A DNA stretch of 64,000 bases from Carya illinoinensis. Lineage: Eukaryota > Streptophyta > Magnoliopsida > Fagales > Juglandaceae. Each line of letters begins with the position of its first letter. Position 1 is the stretch's first letter. The translations under genes and the position numbers were made by a program. The notes below the pieces were generated by a model. The model was not told where the DNA came from, did not search any database, and was given only the letters and a program-made list of their open reading frames with translations. This document shows, piece by piece, positions 13,099 to 23,991 of this stretch. The stretch lies in contig NC_056764.1 of NCBI RefSeq assembly GCF_018687715.1, positions 6,822,501 through 6,886,500 on the forward strand. The letters run 5' to 3'.

Positions 13099-15560
13099 CT
13101 TCGCTGCGAGATTGGGGTTTTTCCAAGGTTTTGGAGGGAAATGGAGAAAGGACCGGAGCAACAAGCAGTAGCGTCTGCGAGAGGCCGACTCGTGAGAGGG
13201 TTTTGCAACGGAAACTAGGGGGTCATATGGTAACTTGCAAAAGGCCCGATGGCCCGATCAACCCGTGCAACCGATTAGATCTAATCCGAAAAAGTCGGTT
13301 CACATCAAAAGTGGGTTTTGAATCAGTAAACCGCAACATCAAAAGTGGGTTTAGATCTCACCTCTCTCTCTCCAGATCACTCCCCCTCCACATCTCTCCA
13401 CTTGCCCTCACATTCGACCCTGATTCACATTCCAACAGTTGGTAGAAGACAGTGCTCATGGCGATGATGAACAAAATCTAGCCGAGTTTTGTCTTACGAA
13501 ACCTAGATCCAAACAAAGACTTTTGGAGGCACGACTGGAAAAATCTAACATGGATTTTTTTATTTTTTATTTTCTGGTATTCTTCTTTTATAAAAGACAT
13601 TACTCTTGGAGATCAAACCTAGGGCTCACTGGCAATTTAAAATGGGTCTGTTTATGTAATGGTGTTGTTGTGAAATAGCTTGTAACAAAGATTGTAATGG
13701 TCGTAGACCGGTATGATTATTTTGGCTTTTTTATTAGGGTAACGCTACAGCCACCGTTCTTCTACCCCGCTTTCAGTTCCCGCTTGATGTGTGCATGCCA
13801 CAGTGGCATTTTTTCCCTTTTCTTTTTTTCATTTGCTATATATATTTTATTATAATTTATACTTATTTTTTTTCTTATTATTTATATTATAACTTAGTAG
13901 AAGCACATATTAGTTATAATTAGTTATTATGTCTAAAATGTTTACTAATATCTATATACTTAATTGAGTGAGTTATTTATTTATATAGACAAAAAGTATA
14001 TAGTATATTCTAATTAAACATTTATTTGATCCATTATTATAAATTACTCTATTTTATATTAAATATGGAGTAATTTATTCCTTCCAACTTTCAACTTATT
14101 TGGTGGCTTCAATACCTCTTTTTTGAAGAGTATTTTACTTTCTTAATTTATATATATTTAATAATATAATGATTTGGAAATTCACAAAGGTATGAATATT
14201 TAATGTGTTACCAGCAAATATAGTTATTATATATACATTATACTTAATATATAGTTTATGTACATTATACTTAATATATAGTTAAGTTGTTTACTTATAA
14301 GTTGCAAATTAATATTGGTATCAAGCTAGCTAAGCCCCAAATCCTCACCATTTTTGTCGTACATCCGTAAAGAGTTCCATTTCATTTTCCCCAAACTAGT
14401 GCCCCTGATTGACTGCCCCCAAACCCCGACCGTCTACCCTCGCCTCCATCAGACCCATCTTCGACTGGCATAAGAGACCCATTTCCAGCGCCGGTATCTC
14501 CTTTCAACCTCAAATTCGGGAAACAAAAACTCTGCATTTTGTCTCCTTCACGATAGATTTCTTCATTTCTGGCTTCATTTCTGCACCCTAGATTTCTTGA
14601 TTTCTTTCTTGTTTATCTGGTCTAGATTTCTTGATTTCTTATTTTTCTGAGAATTATTTCGATGGACCACTATTGTTAGGGATGAATATACGCACTTGGT
14701 GCTCTGCAAATCAGTTTATTGAACTCTTCTTAACCACATACAGAATTCTCAACCACAAGAAGTTCTATAATTTTCATGCAAAATATTTACAACACTCATT
14801 TATTTGAATAAAAAAACCATTCATAAAATCATAAAAATATGAAATAGTCAAGAGAGCAACAGAGAGATCAACTTGAGAATCATGGTAGGTGAGGGGAATG
14901 CAAGAAACGGGATTTATGGAATCTTGCAAATATGCAAGAAATAGAACAATTACCCGAAGGAGGGGGCGAATCTATCGGGGTTTGTGGAAGACTGTACGCG
15001 AAGCTCCCTTCAGGTTATGAAATTTCAGAATTTGTATCGGATTATTCCCCAATAATAGCCCTCCGACGACTCGATATATTGACCTATCGGAAGTTGGATA
15101 TAAACTTCCGAAAAAACTTTTTCCATTGTCGATACATGAGTTTCAGAACTTACTATTTTTTTTTTTTTTTTTGGGATGAAGATTTGGATTTTATAGTCCT
15201 GCGTGAGAAAGCAATAACTCCTTTTCTTATGTTCTCGATAGAGCTTTGTCTCTTTGCTTTGATTCCAAGATGAGAGAGAGTTCCGCTACATGGCTACAAA
15301 ATAAAGTGGAGGGGAGACAAATTGCAGAGGGGAGATGAAGTGAGCTTGTTTGAGGGGAGCTTGACGGTGCTAGAAATGTGCTAGTCGGAGTTGGGTTTGT
15401 GGTGTGGGGGGGTTGGAGGGAATACAAAGTGTAGGGGTTGGCTATTATGAGATGCAGGTATTATGAGTTTCAAACAAGAAAGCAAAAAAAAAAGAAAGAA
15501 TGCCACAATGGAATAGCCACGCCAAACAGGAAGCAAAAACGGGAAGATAAAACAGTAGCA
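13099..15560. other. Gene-poor interval with repeat debris
   Basis: No supported gene. From about 13240 to 13340 there is sequence rich in GGCCCGATC/ACCCG-type words, like remnants of dispersed plant repeats. 13830-14330 is very AT-rich and contains a short direct repeat (TACATTATACTTAATATATAG twice near 14235-14282). 14330-14660 is C/T-rich and UTR-like but has no convincing ORF. 14930-15440 is unassigned. The mS29 5' UTR and promoter remnant would lie in the first few hundred bases. Confidence 0.5.
13689..13735. repeat. ~47-bp module duplicated at 15576-15623
   Basis: The stretch AGATTGTAATGGTC-[G/A]-TAGACCGGTATGATTATT followed by TGGCTTTTTTATTA occurs here and again at about 15576-15623 with about two mismatches. 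The second copy sits just upstream of the glycosyltransferase-like fragment, so the module may be part of the same dispersed pseudogene sequence. Confidence 0.75.
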
Positions 15561-15675
15561 GCAGCATTTTCCCCAAAGATTGTAATGGTCATAGACCGGT
15601 ATGATTATTCTGGCTTTTTTATTATTCTAGTTGTTTCTAGCCTATGTGGCTTTTTGATCATTTTGCCCCCGTAAA

Positions 15676-15975
15676 CAATGACACTCTCGAATTGGACGAT
15701 TTACATCAAATTTTGAGCTTCATGGATGTGTTCGAGTGGTGGTTCGGAGAAAAGATCATGCATTATTGAACCAGGAATGCGGGGTTGTAGGCATAGTGGT
15801 TAGAGGCGTGGTGGCCAAGCTTTGACGACGAGTTCGTGTTTGTGGTTGAAGACGATTCAAAGGTCTCGCCACTCTATTACAAATTTCTGAGGAGATTGAT
15901 CATGAATTTCTATTACAACGCTTTAAACTTTAGCCCCTCCATCTACGAGGTTTCATTGCAGAAACCAAGGTTCGT
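15676..15975 (+). pseudogene. Decayed fragment of a plant glycosyltransferase-like (nucleotide-diphospho-sugar transferase) gene
   Basis: Read in one frame, this stretch gives residues resembling a conserved plant family of putative glycosyltransferases: WLEAWWPS, then DDEFVFVVEDD, then VSPLYYKFLR, then NFYYN..NFSPSIY and LQKPRFV. The VVEDD acidic motif fits a nucleotide-sugar/metal-binding site. Three in-frame stops interrupt it: TGA after HY (about 15767) and two TAGs within N-A-G-L-*-A-*-W (about 15790-15800). Each sits where CGA or CAG would be expected. Similarity ends abruptly near 15975. A short upstream frame ending at 15674 with a hydrophobic stretch may be the N-terminal membrane anchor in another frame. 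There is no intron signal, so it could be a retrocopy or a single-exon piece. The family name is from memory and moderately certain; the pseudogene status is clear. Confidence 0.6.
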
Positions 15976-15984
15976 CATAGATCG

Positions 15985-17935
15985 GTACGAGAGTGAGAAG
16001 GTGAAAGATCTAAAACTTATGGGTTTTCAATGCTTGGGTCATGTTCTAGAATTGGCTAACGGGTTCGGTCCAACCCAAAATTTACGGGCCAGGTCGGGTT
16101 GAACTAACATGCCCTTTTCTTGCGAGTCAGATCGGGTCAGGCCCAAATATAGTTTGGGCGGGTCACTATGCATGCCTAATGGTAAGAGCATTCGCAATGT
16201 CACATCCAGTTTCTATCATTTTTAGTTAGAAATTAGACTTTTTATAATTTTTTCTTAAGTTTCAGTGATATTAAAAAATATCTCCTATATCTCATTTTTT
16301 TATTAAAATAATTTTTTTAATTATTATTTCTATTACTTTATTTTTATATCTTTAACTATTCTTTATAAAATATATATATATTAATTTAAGAATGAATAAT
16401 AACTCTCCAAATATATGGTATCACTATTCACATCTTAAACCTATATACTAAAATAGGTAATGAGATAGAGTGATACTTATTTTGTTAAAAAATTAAATTA
16501 AATTTCTTAAAATTTTGAAATTTTGAAAATAAGTAACGATAGGGATGGGAATGTTCTAATTGAAGAGAGATGATCTTGTTGAAAGTGAAAAAATTAAGTA
16601 AATATGGAATATAATATATATATAAATAGAGAGGATAAAATATTAATTTTTGTAATAATAAATTTAATTTTTTTATAAAAAGATTATACAAAACTTGCGT
16701 AGTCCACCTCGTGGTATTATTCGTTTAGAAATGGTTAAGGTAATTGATTAATAAGCCCATCATTTAGGGTTAGCTGCCCGGGACCGGGACCAGGCTTAGG
16801 CCCAGATGTAACTATGAATGGTGATCATTAATCATTTCGGCCAGAAGTTCGCTATTTCTAATTTTCCCTCCTCTCTGTTGGATGTTGGATTGAGTTGAGT
16901 TGAATAAAATATTATTAGAATATTAGTTTTAAATATTATGAGTGTGTTGAGATTTGAAAAAGTTTTTTATTATATTTTATATAGAAATTTGAAAAAGTGT
17001 ATAGGGATTTGAAAAATGTGTAATAATGAGATGAAATGAGTTGAGGAGGATTTACTTTCCAAATGGAACCCGCCAACCCAACTTGAGAGAAACCCAAACA
17101 TTTATTTTCTGATGTTTTTTATCAAAGAATTCTGTTACTTACAAGTCAATTTATAAATACAAGGAGACTCATTATAATTATTGAAAAAATTAAAATAAAT
17201 AAATAAATAGTTTTTAATTCTAACTAATGTAACAAATTTGCATATCGCTGATATATTTGATATGTCAATAAACGAACTTGTAAATATTTGATCCTTTTAA
17301 AGTATTGAAATAAATCAATAAATAATGAATAGTCCAACACACACTTGGATATAGTTAATTTTGAAATTCTTATTTCAGATTTTGCTTCAATAGAAGTTGG
17401 CACCAATTAATTCTCCTTCATTCACTTTATAGATATATGTATATATATCCTCCTAATTTTATATTTTTCTGGCACCATACATTGTGTGGTGGGATGATCT
17501 CATTTTTTAATCCCAATTGATTCGATTGATTTAAGAAATATTATAGGTTACGTACTCGATCTTTCCTTTAAAAAAAAGTACAAATGTATTTAATTAATAC
17601 TTTTCACGTGGTTATAATATATTACCATATTCCAAGATAATAGTAGTATTCATGATTTAAGTTATCATGAATATATGCATGGTAAACAATTCAAAGGGTT
17701 GACCCAATCAGTAAAAGCTAGATCTTGATTTTGGGATATTATTCATTTAAAAGTTTAAGTCTTAACACTTCATATATGCAAATAATACTTTGTGGCCACA
17801 CCTCCTGAAGAAAAGTTAGTAATTTAACTAATTTCGTATAGGAAAACTGTCGAGGATACGCATGGTACACGATACCGAAATTTAGTCTACAAGAGTAAGT
17901 CTAAATGGTCCTGCTTAGGAAAGGTTCCCGACAGT

Positions 17936-17966
<31 letters not shown>

Positions 17967-18701
17967 GGTATAGCAGCTCCATTTGTATGTCGACCTAAAG
18001 GACGTGTGCGTGCCTACTGCCAACTGCGGAGTACTGCCTGGCCAGTTAAATCTACGCGATTCGTATCAAAAGCGAGCGAGCTAGCTAGCCCACCGGGACT
18101 CCCCAGATACGACCTATATGCGCGCAGATCACGATTTTGTGCGCGCTTTTTTTCTTTCTTTGTGTACGTGGGTGCGCGATTGGTGATTAATTACAGCTAA
18201 GCAAAAGCCGGGCTAGCAATTTATTTAATTTAAGAAGATCCTAGCTAGGACCCAATATATAATATAGATGATCTCTATCCTGCATGGCTCGAATTAACGC
18301 AAATCACTAATTAATACCCATGCATGCAGTTATATATTCGGCGTGCAATCAGCTTGGGATTTCGTGTGCATGAATGGTCGGTTTGCTTATTATAATACTA
18401 ACAAATTAAGGATGGATTAATTGTGACCAAAAAAATAAACAGCATGCATTCATGCAACGTAAAGATTGATCAGCATCACAACGTAACGTGTTGTTGATCG
18501 GCGCAGCAAGTACATGACTACTACTAAGCTAGCTAAATATATAATATACATAGCACACCATTATAACAATATGACACCAAAAATTAAAAGGGGAACGTCA
18601 TATTCCAATTTGTTGATCGATCGGCGGCGCGCGTGCAATGATAAATCTTATTCAAAAGTGGCTTCTTTTTGGCGGTGCCACCACTTAATAAGTTGATACA
18701 G

Positions 18702-18733
<32 letters not shown>

Positions 18734-19360
18734 CAGGTAATTTGAGAATCATGTGAACAAACATTAATTAGTCATGTTTGTGGGACATAACAAAGATCAT
18801 CAATCTACCGAAAGTTGTTAAACAAATGTTTAATTACGTACCTAATTTTAAATTAACAATTAAAAAGATCAGACAACCGAAAGTAATTGTTCCATACTGC
18901 AGTTTTAATTAGTTACGTAATTTTATATTAACAGCGACAGATCACACATAGCAAGTGTGACAAAGGCCACAACCCGGGCAGGGCAGCAATGTTATTATAT
19001 ATGTTATAGATAATTTGAGGATAATCTCCAAAACACGCATGGTTTCAAAAGTTTTGTGGTGATATTATATATCGTCTGATCAGTCAATAAAGTACTTTTC
19101 CTTGATGATATGCACGTACCTAACATTCCCATTATGTATTTAATATTCAACAATCAGTTCCAATATTACAAATTGAGACCAGACATTATTTATTAATAAA
19201 TAATTAAACCCACTTAGTAGACAACTTATGTATTAATTAGTGGGATTAAAATAGATTAAGCTGGCCTTGATTTTGTGGGTCCTGTTGAAGGCCTTCCACC
19301 CTCCCACGCAATCGAATCGTCCAAACTCCGAACCCCACTTCACTACGTACCTAGCTAGCT
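15985..19360. other. Intergenic region upstream of the WUN1-like gene
   Basis: No supported coding region. 16040-16180 is a GGGTCGGGTT/GGGCGGGTC-rich repeat remnant, and 16740-16810 another GGCCCAG-type remnant. 16870-17070 resembles the GATGAAATGAGTTGAG MITE family. TA dinucleotide runs occur at about 17939-17966 and 18702-18726. The last 1.5 kb contains many CTAGCTAG and GCATGCA words and leads into the promoter at about 19361. Confidence 0.5.
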
Positions 19361-19379
19361 CTATAATCTATATAATATA
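19361..19379 (+). promoter_or_regulatory. TATA-box region of the WUN1-like gene
   Basis: CTATAATCTATATAATATAG lies about 130-145 bases upstream of the ATG at 19505, which leaves a plausible 5' UTR of about 100 bases starting near 19400. It is the best TATA-like element upstream of the gene. Two overlapping TATA-like cores are present, so the exact one is uncertain. Confidence 0.5.
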
Positions 19380-19504
19380 GACATCCTCCAGTACTACTCC
19401 GTGATCAATCAAAGCAACAAGTCCAAACTTCAGGCCGGTTCAAAGCAATTTGTTTGAAAGCATCATTCGTGGTTCCAGAATTGGTGTTAAGCTCCCAAAC
19501 AAAC

Positions 19505-19984
19505 ATGGAGGACAAGGAAGAAGAAAACGGCAAAAAGGTGGTCACTGCCCTCTACAGTGCTCTAATCTCCAAGGACTTCGATGAGGTGCAACGTCTACTA
19601 GCACCAAACGTCGAGTGGTGGTTTCATGGCCCACCAAACCACCAGCATTTGATGCTTTTGCTCACTGGCTCGTCACCTCCAAACAATACCTCATTCGTCT
19701 TCGTTCCTCAACCCAATATCGTCGCCTTCGGACCGATTGTCCTTGTCGAAGGCTACAACAAGGAACACTCGATCTCGTGGGTGCACATATGGACCGTCAC
19801 TGAAGGGATACTCACCCAGGTGAGAGAGTATTCTAATACTTCCGTCACCGTAGCCCGATTCGAGTCACAGCCTTTATCATCCCCGGCCGTTGACACGTCA
19901 GGGTCAGCCAATCATAGGTGCCAGAATGTTTGGAAGAGCCAGCTCTCCCGTCACTCTGCACCGGGTCTCGTTTTGGCACTCTAA
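19505..19984 (+). CDS. Wound-induced protein 1-like (SnoaL/NTF2-like fold), 159 residues
   Basis: Single-exon gene of the plant WUN1/SAG20-type family of small NTF2-like proteins, transcriptionally linked to wounding and senescence in other plants; no enzyme activity is established. Diagnostic features are the early helix KKVVTALYSALISKDFDEV, the block NVEWWFHGPP at about residues 37-46, the strand SWVHIWTVTEGILTQVREY, and the conserved C-terminal LVLAL. The start is the ATG at 19505 in good context (AAACATGGAG). The same frame is open upstream to 19454 but has no ATG there. The C-terminal third is more variable, as usual. There is no signal peptide. It is convergent with a diverged relative at 30313-30816, and the two are separated by transposons. 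The frame is intact, so it is probably functional. Confidence 0.88.
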   Translation: MEDKEEENGKKVVTALYSALISKDFDEVQRLLAPNVEWWFHGPPNHQHLMLLLTGSSPPNNTSFVFVPQPNIVAFGPIVLVEGYNKEHSISWVHIWTVTEGILTQVREYSNTSVTVARFESQPLSSPAVDTSGSANHRCQNVWKSQLSRHSAPGLVLAL

Positions 19985-20414
19985 GTACGTCATGTATATA
20001 TGTTACTTTCTATTATATTAGTAAGAAATTATGAACTATAATTAAGGCTTTGATCATGCATGTTAATTAATTGTGTATAATCATGTTTTGACGTTTGGTG
20101 TTTGGGTTTGGTAATTCTGTCTAACAACATGCAAAAGGAGTGCTCCTTCGAATGGTATACTTTTTAGTTAAATTAATATAATGATATAGATTTTAGTGTT
20201 GTTTACTGTAATCTAATTTTCTTTAAATTATCAAGTAGTGGCCAAGACTATTGTTTGAATAATTTGCGTATGCATGGTACTAAGCAGTTAAGTATAGTTA
20301 TTGATCATGATGTGAATAATTAAATGGTGAAGTAGTTAAAACTCATGTCATCATTAGTAATATATTGTAAAGGTGAACAATATATATATTTGAGGTCTTA
20401 GCACCCATAAAGAA

Positions 20415-20575
20415 GAGAAATGCTAGATTTATGAGTTGTACAAGTATCGTGTATTCATTTTGAAAAATTATAGGATTTACTATTAAAAAATTATTTTTTC
20501 TATGGATCTTATATTTATTCATTTTTTTCAAAATAATTGCATGACGCTGGCATACTAATCTACGATTGTAAATAT
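20415..20575. repeat. MITE-like repeat (AGAAATGCTA...TCGTGTATTCATTTTGAAAA family)
   Basis: It starts GAGAAATGCTAGATTTATG and contains TACAAGTATCGTGTATTCATTTTG, then a near-inverse TTATTCATTTTTTTCAAAATAATTGCATGACG. Related copies lie at about 56530-56680 and 63050-63240. Inverted internal symmetry and multiple copies suggest a small non-autonomous DNA transposon. Confidence 0.5.
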
Positions 20576-20800
20576 TATTTTTTTAATACTAATCCCAAAA
20601 GGCAATTATGGGCAGGCTATTGCTGTGCTAATTCCAATCGTCAAACAAATAACCACATGAAAAATGGGTCCCTACATTAAATACAAAATTTGAAGTTACA
20701 TTGATGGAGTAATATTGTTTTCATGACTTGTCTTTGAAAAAAAGAAAAAAGTACTAAGCCATTAGGAGGAGAAATTAACACTCCAACAAGAAAGGCTTTT

Positions 20801-21198
20801 TGCAAGGAACATATATTGCTGCAAAAGTGGTATTTTCATTGCAATTGTTCTTCGAGTAATAAAATACACCACACTCTCATTTTACTTTTATTCTACTATA
20901 TAAGATATGTCACATTAATTACTATTAGATAATAAAAAATTATTCATTAAAAGATCATTTAATGGTGATCAATATGCTACATTTCACATAATGGGATGTT
21001 GCAAGGAACATATATCGCTGCAAAAAGTGGTATTTTCATTGCAATTGTTCTTTGAGTAATAATATACACCACACTCTCATTTTACTTTTATTTCACTATA
21101 TAAGATATGCAACATTAATTAATATTAGATAATAAAGAATTATTCATTAAAGGATCATTTAATGGTGATCAGTATGCTACATTTCATATAATGGAATG
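20801..21198. repeat. 199-bp tandem duplication
   Basis: Two copies of about 199 bp start at TGCAAGGAACATATAT (20801 and 21000). They share TGGTATTTTCATTGCAATTG, ACACCACACTCTCATTTTAC and TTTAATGGTGATCA with scattered mismatches. The duplication sits at the left end of the CACTA-like element, so part of the subterminal region has been doubled. Confidence 0.85.
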
Positions 21199-22409
21199 AA
21201 AGTGAGATAGTAGTATAATATATATAATTTTCCTTATTCTTTTGGCAAGGACTTTTGTTAGTATGAAAGTTATATAATTTTGATTTATAATTTCAAAGAA
21301 TTGAAATCGTTGCTAACATATTTTTTTGCAAGCAAAATATTTCGTTGCAAATGTACACTTGCAAGGAAATTACATCCTTGTAAAAAAGATTTGCACAGTT
21401 TTCAACTCGTAATAGTAAGGAAATGTATAATTGTTATTACTGTCTTCTTGGAAGGAAATTATATTGTTACAAATGTACAATTTGCAAGGAAATTAGGTTT
21501 TGTTGCTAAAAAATTTGCATAGTTTTGAACTCCTATTGAAATTAAAATCATTTGTAACATTTTTTTGCGAGGAAATAATATCCTTTCAAATGATAATTAA
21601 TTTGTAAGGAAATTATGTTTCATTGCTAAAAGGGTACGTTGCACAGTTTTGTCCTCCAATTACAAGGAAATTAAAGTCATTGCTAACATTTTTTTTTTTT
21701 TGCAAGGAAATACTATGCTTGCAAGTGTGCAATGAAATTATGTTAGTTGGTAAACATGTTGCACAGTTTTGAACCCCTATTTACAAGGAGATTGAAAGTT
21801 TTGAACTCCTATTTGCAAGGAGATTGAAATCGTTGCTAAAATATTTTTGTAAAGAAATAATATCCTTGATACATTTGCAAGGTAATTTGTTTCATTGCAA
21901 AAAGTTTACATACATTAGCGAGGAAATTAAAATCGTTACTAACATGAGTTTTGCAAAGAAATTATTTCGTTGTAAATATACATTTGCAAGGAACTAACCT
22001 ATTGATAAAAACGTTTACATTGTTCTGAACTATTGTTTGCAAGAAAACTAACATCGTTGTTAATTTTTTTTTTTTTTTTGCATACATTGGTAATAATCAT
22101 AGCAGCAAGATTAATATATTGTTGGAAATGAGGATTTTACAACGATTGATTATCATCGGTCTAAATGCATATTTTTGCAATGATTTTTTTCATTGCTAAT
22201 GACCCAAAAATTTTGGAACAACTTTTATTTGTTGGTAACAAGGCTAGAAGTATTTGCAACCAATCAAATATATATTGTTGGTAATGGGGAGAAATATTTT
22301 TTGCAATGAAAGTATATCGTCGCCAATGAGAGAAGAGACATTGGCAACAAAAGTATATTGCTGGCATTGCGAAAAGGTACGAGTTTTTTGCAATGGGAAT
22401 ATGTCATTG

Positions 22410-22414
22410 CAAAT
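22410..22414. repeat. Target-site duplication CAAAT, left copy of the copia element
   Basis: CAAAT precedes the left LTR here and is repeated directly after the right LTR at 28234-28238, a perfect 5-bp duplication marking a single intact insertion. Confidence 0.93.
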
Positions 22415-23287
22415 TGTTATAAAAGTAACCCTCTTTGGTTGAAAAAAGGTTTAATATTATTATGATATTATAGACTAAAGATTTATTTTATAAAGGTATT
22501 CTGTTTTCACCGAATATAAGCCCTCTGTTATATTCCCAAACAGAAACATAATATTCATAATAACCACAGTTTGATGATAATAAAAAAAACCTAAAAACAG
22601 CAGTATACTAATAGATGTCCAGATTACCAATATACACCTCGATATTGAACAGTATTATACAGATCAACAAAAATGATGAATATCTTCCAATATTATCGCA
22701 AGAAAGCATCAAGAATCAAATATGAACAATAAGAACAATAAAGAAACTAAAAGCAAGGAAAGAACACACCAATATACGTGGTTCGACCCTAATGGTCTAC
22801 GTCCACGGCAGGAATGGGCCTCAGAGCTTTTATTGATGAACAATACTTCACAGAGAAGCCTCAGTACACATAGAGTCACAAATCCTCACAGAAACCCCAA
22901 GAAATCACTCTGATTTCTTCTCTCTACAAGGAAATCTCACCGAAACCCTAATCCCCCTCTCTGTTCTCTCTGTTCTCTCTCTCTCTCTGAAATGGCCGAT
23001 GTGTACAGAATGAATATCAACTAGGGTTTACACCGTATAGCACATATATATATATATATATGTTACAAGAGATGCTGACACGTGTAAGTAATCCAGCGGC
23101 TCAACTCTTAAACGTTCTGAAGGAAGCACGAGCTTCTCACGTGATTTCATCAGCTCAGATTAAAACACATCAACGATCCAGATTTGGCCATTTGTACATC
23201 ATCCTTTAATCAAAAGCTTCAAGAGAGGATATTAGAAGATTAAAAAAAAAAAACATAACAGATAAATGTATTGACACACGTATTACA
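22415..23287 (-). repeat. Copia 3' LTR (left copy)
   Basis: 873 bp, matching 27361-28233 almost base for base. It contains short TA and CT microsatellites that differ slightly between the copies. Open frames within it are identical in both LTRs and are not genes. Confidence 0.95.
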
Positions 23288-23306
23288 AATCTCCACCTTG
23301 GCAAAA
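23288..23306 (-). promoter_or_regulatory. Polypurine tract next to the copia 3' LTR
   Basis: In element orientation the sequence before the 3' LTR reads GCCAAGGTGGAGATT. This is the usual plant copia plus-strand primer, directly abutting the LTR. Confidence 0.8.
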
Positions 23307-23371
23307 CATTTATTTGCCAAAAGATTTTTAAAAAAAATTTCTCATCATTGGCTCATTCCTGCATTGTCCCC

Positions 23372-23977
23372 CTAAGAGGGACTAATCCTAGACTCCATAC
23401 CCACTAAGTTCAGACAATGTCTGAACTTGGACCAAGGGACTGACTTGGTCATCATATCTGAGGGGTTATCCTCAGTTGGGACCTTTTCCACAGCTACTAT
23501 TTTAGATTCTATAACATCCCTCACAAAATGAAGCCTTACATCAATATGTTTTGATCTTTCATGAAAAACTTGGTTTTTAGCTAAGTGAAGTGTGCTTTGA
23601 TTATCACAGTAGACTGTGATATTACCATTGAAAATATTTAACTCACTAGCAATACCCTGCAGCCATATGGCCTCTTTAATGGCTTCTGTTAGTGCTATAT
23701 ATTCAGCTTCTGTGGTTGATAAAGCCACCACAGATTGTAGGTGTGATTTCCAGCTAATAGCTCCCCCAAAAGCAGTAAATACATAACCAGTCAGTGACTT
23801 CCTAGTGTCTATGCTTCCTGCGTAATCAGAGTCTACAAACCCAGCAGATTCACAACCCTTTACAACATTTTTTCCAAAACTGAGTCCCAGGTTAGTTGTG
23901 CCTCCTAGGTACCTTAACACCCATTTGATAGCTTGCCAATGAGGTTTCCCAGGGTTACCCATAAACCTACTAACCAT
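23372..23977 (-). pseudogene. Copia RNase H region of Pol, out of frame with the upstream Pol
   Basis: This is the C-terminal part of the polyprotein, which removes the RNA strand during reverse transcription. Visible motifs are [19 protein letters not shown] and [13 protein letters not shown], then the usual ending [11 protein letters not shown] and [12 protein letters not shown]. It follows directly from the RT domain but in another frame, because one base is missing in the run that should read ATG-GTT-TGT near 24010. Otherwise the reading frame is intact to its stop at 23372. Confidence 0.92.
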
Positions 23978-23991
23978 ACTAACTGCATAGG

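Noticed and set aside
13131..13445. 104-residue frame upstream of the mS29 pseudogene
   Set aside because: Starts in the likely promoter/5' region of the minus-strand gene, has no recognisable motif and ends in C/T-rich low complexity.
14932..15273. 113-residue frame
   Set aside because: No motif, includes a poly(T)-encoded Phe run, no splice or promoter support; left as unassigned intergenic.
19454..19504. Seventeen-residue N-terminal extension of the WUN1-like gene
   Set aside because: The frame there begins with TTG, not ATG. The first ATG is at 19505, which also matches the family's usual start.
22722..22913. 63-residue frame duplicated at 27668-27859
   Set aside because: It lies inside the copia LTRs and is identical only because the LTRs are; not a gene.
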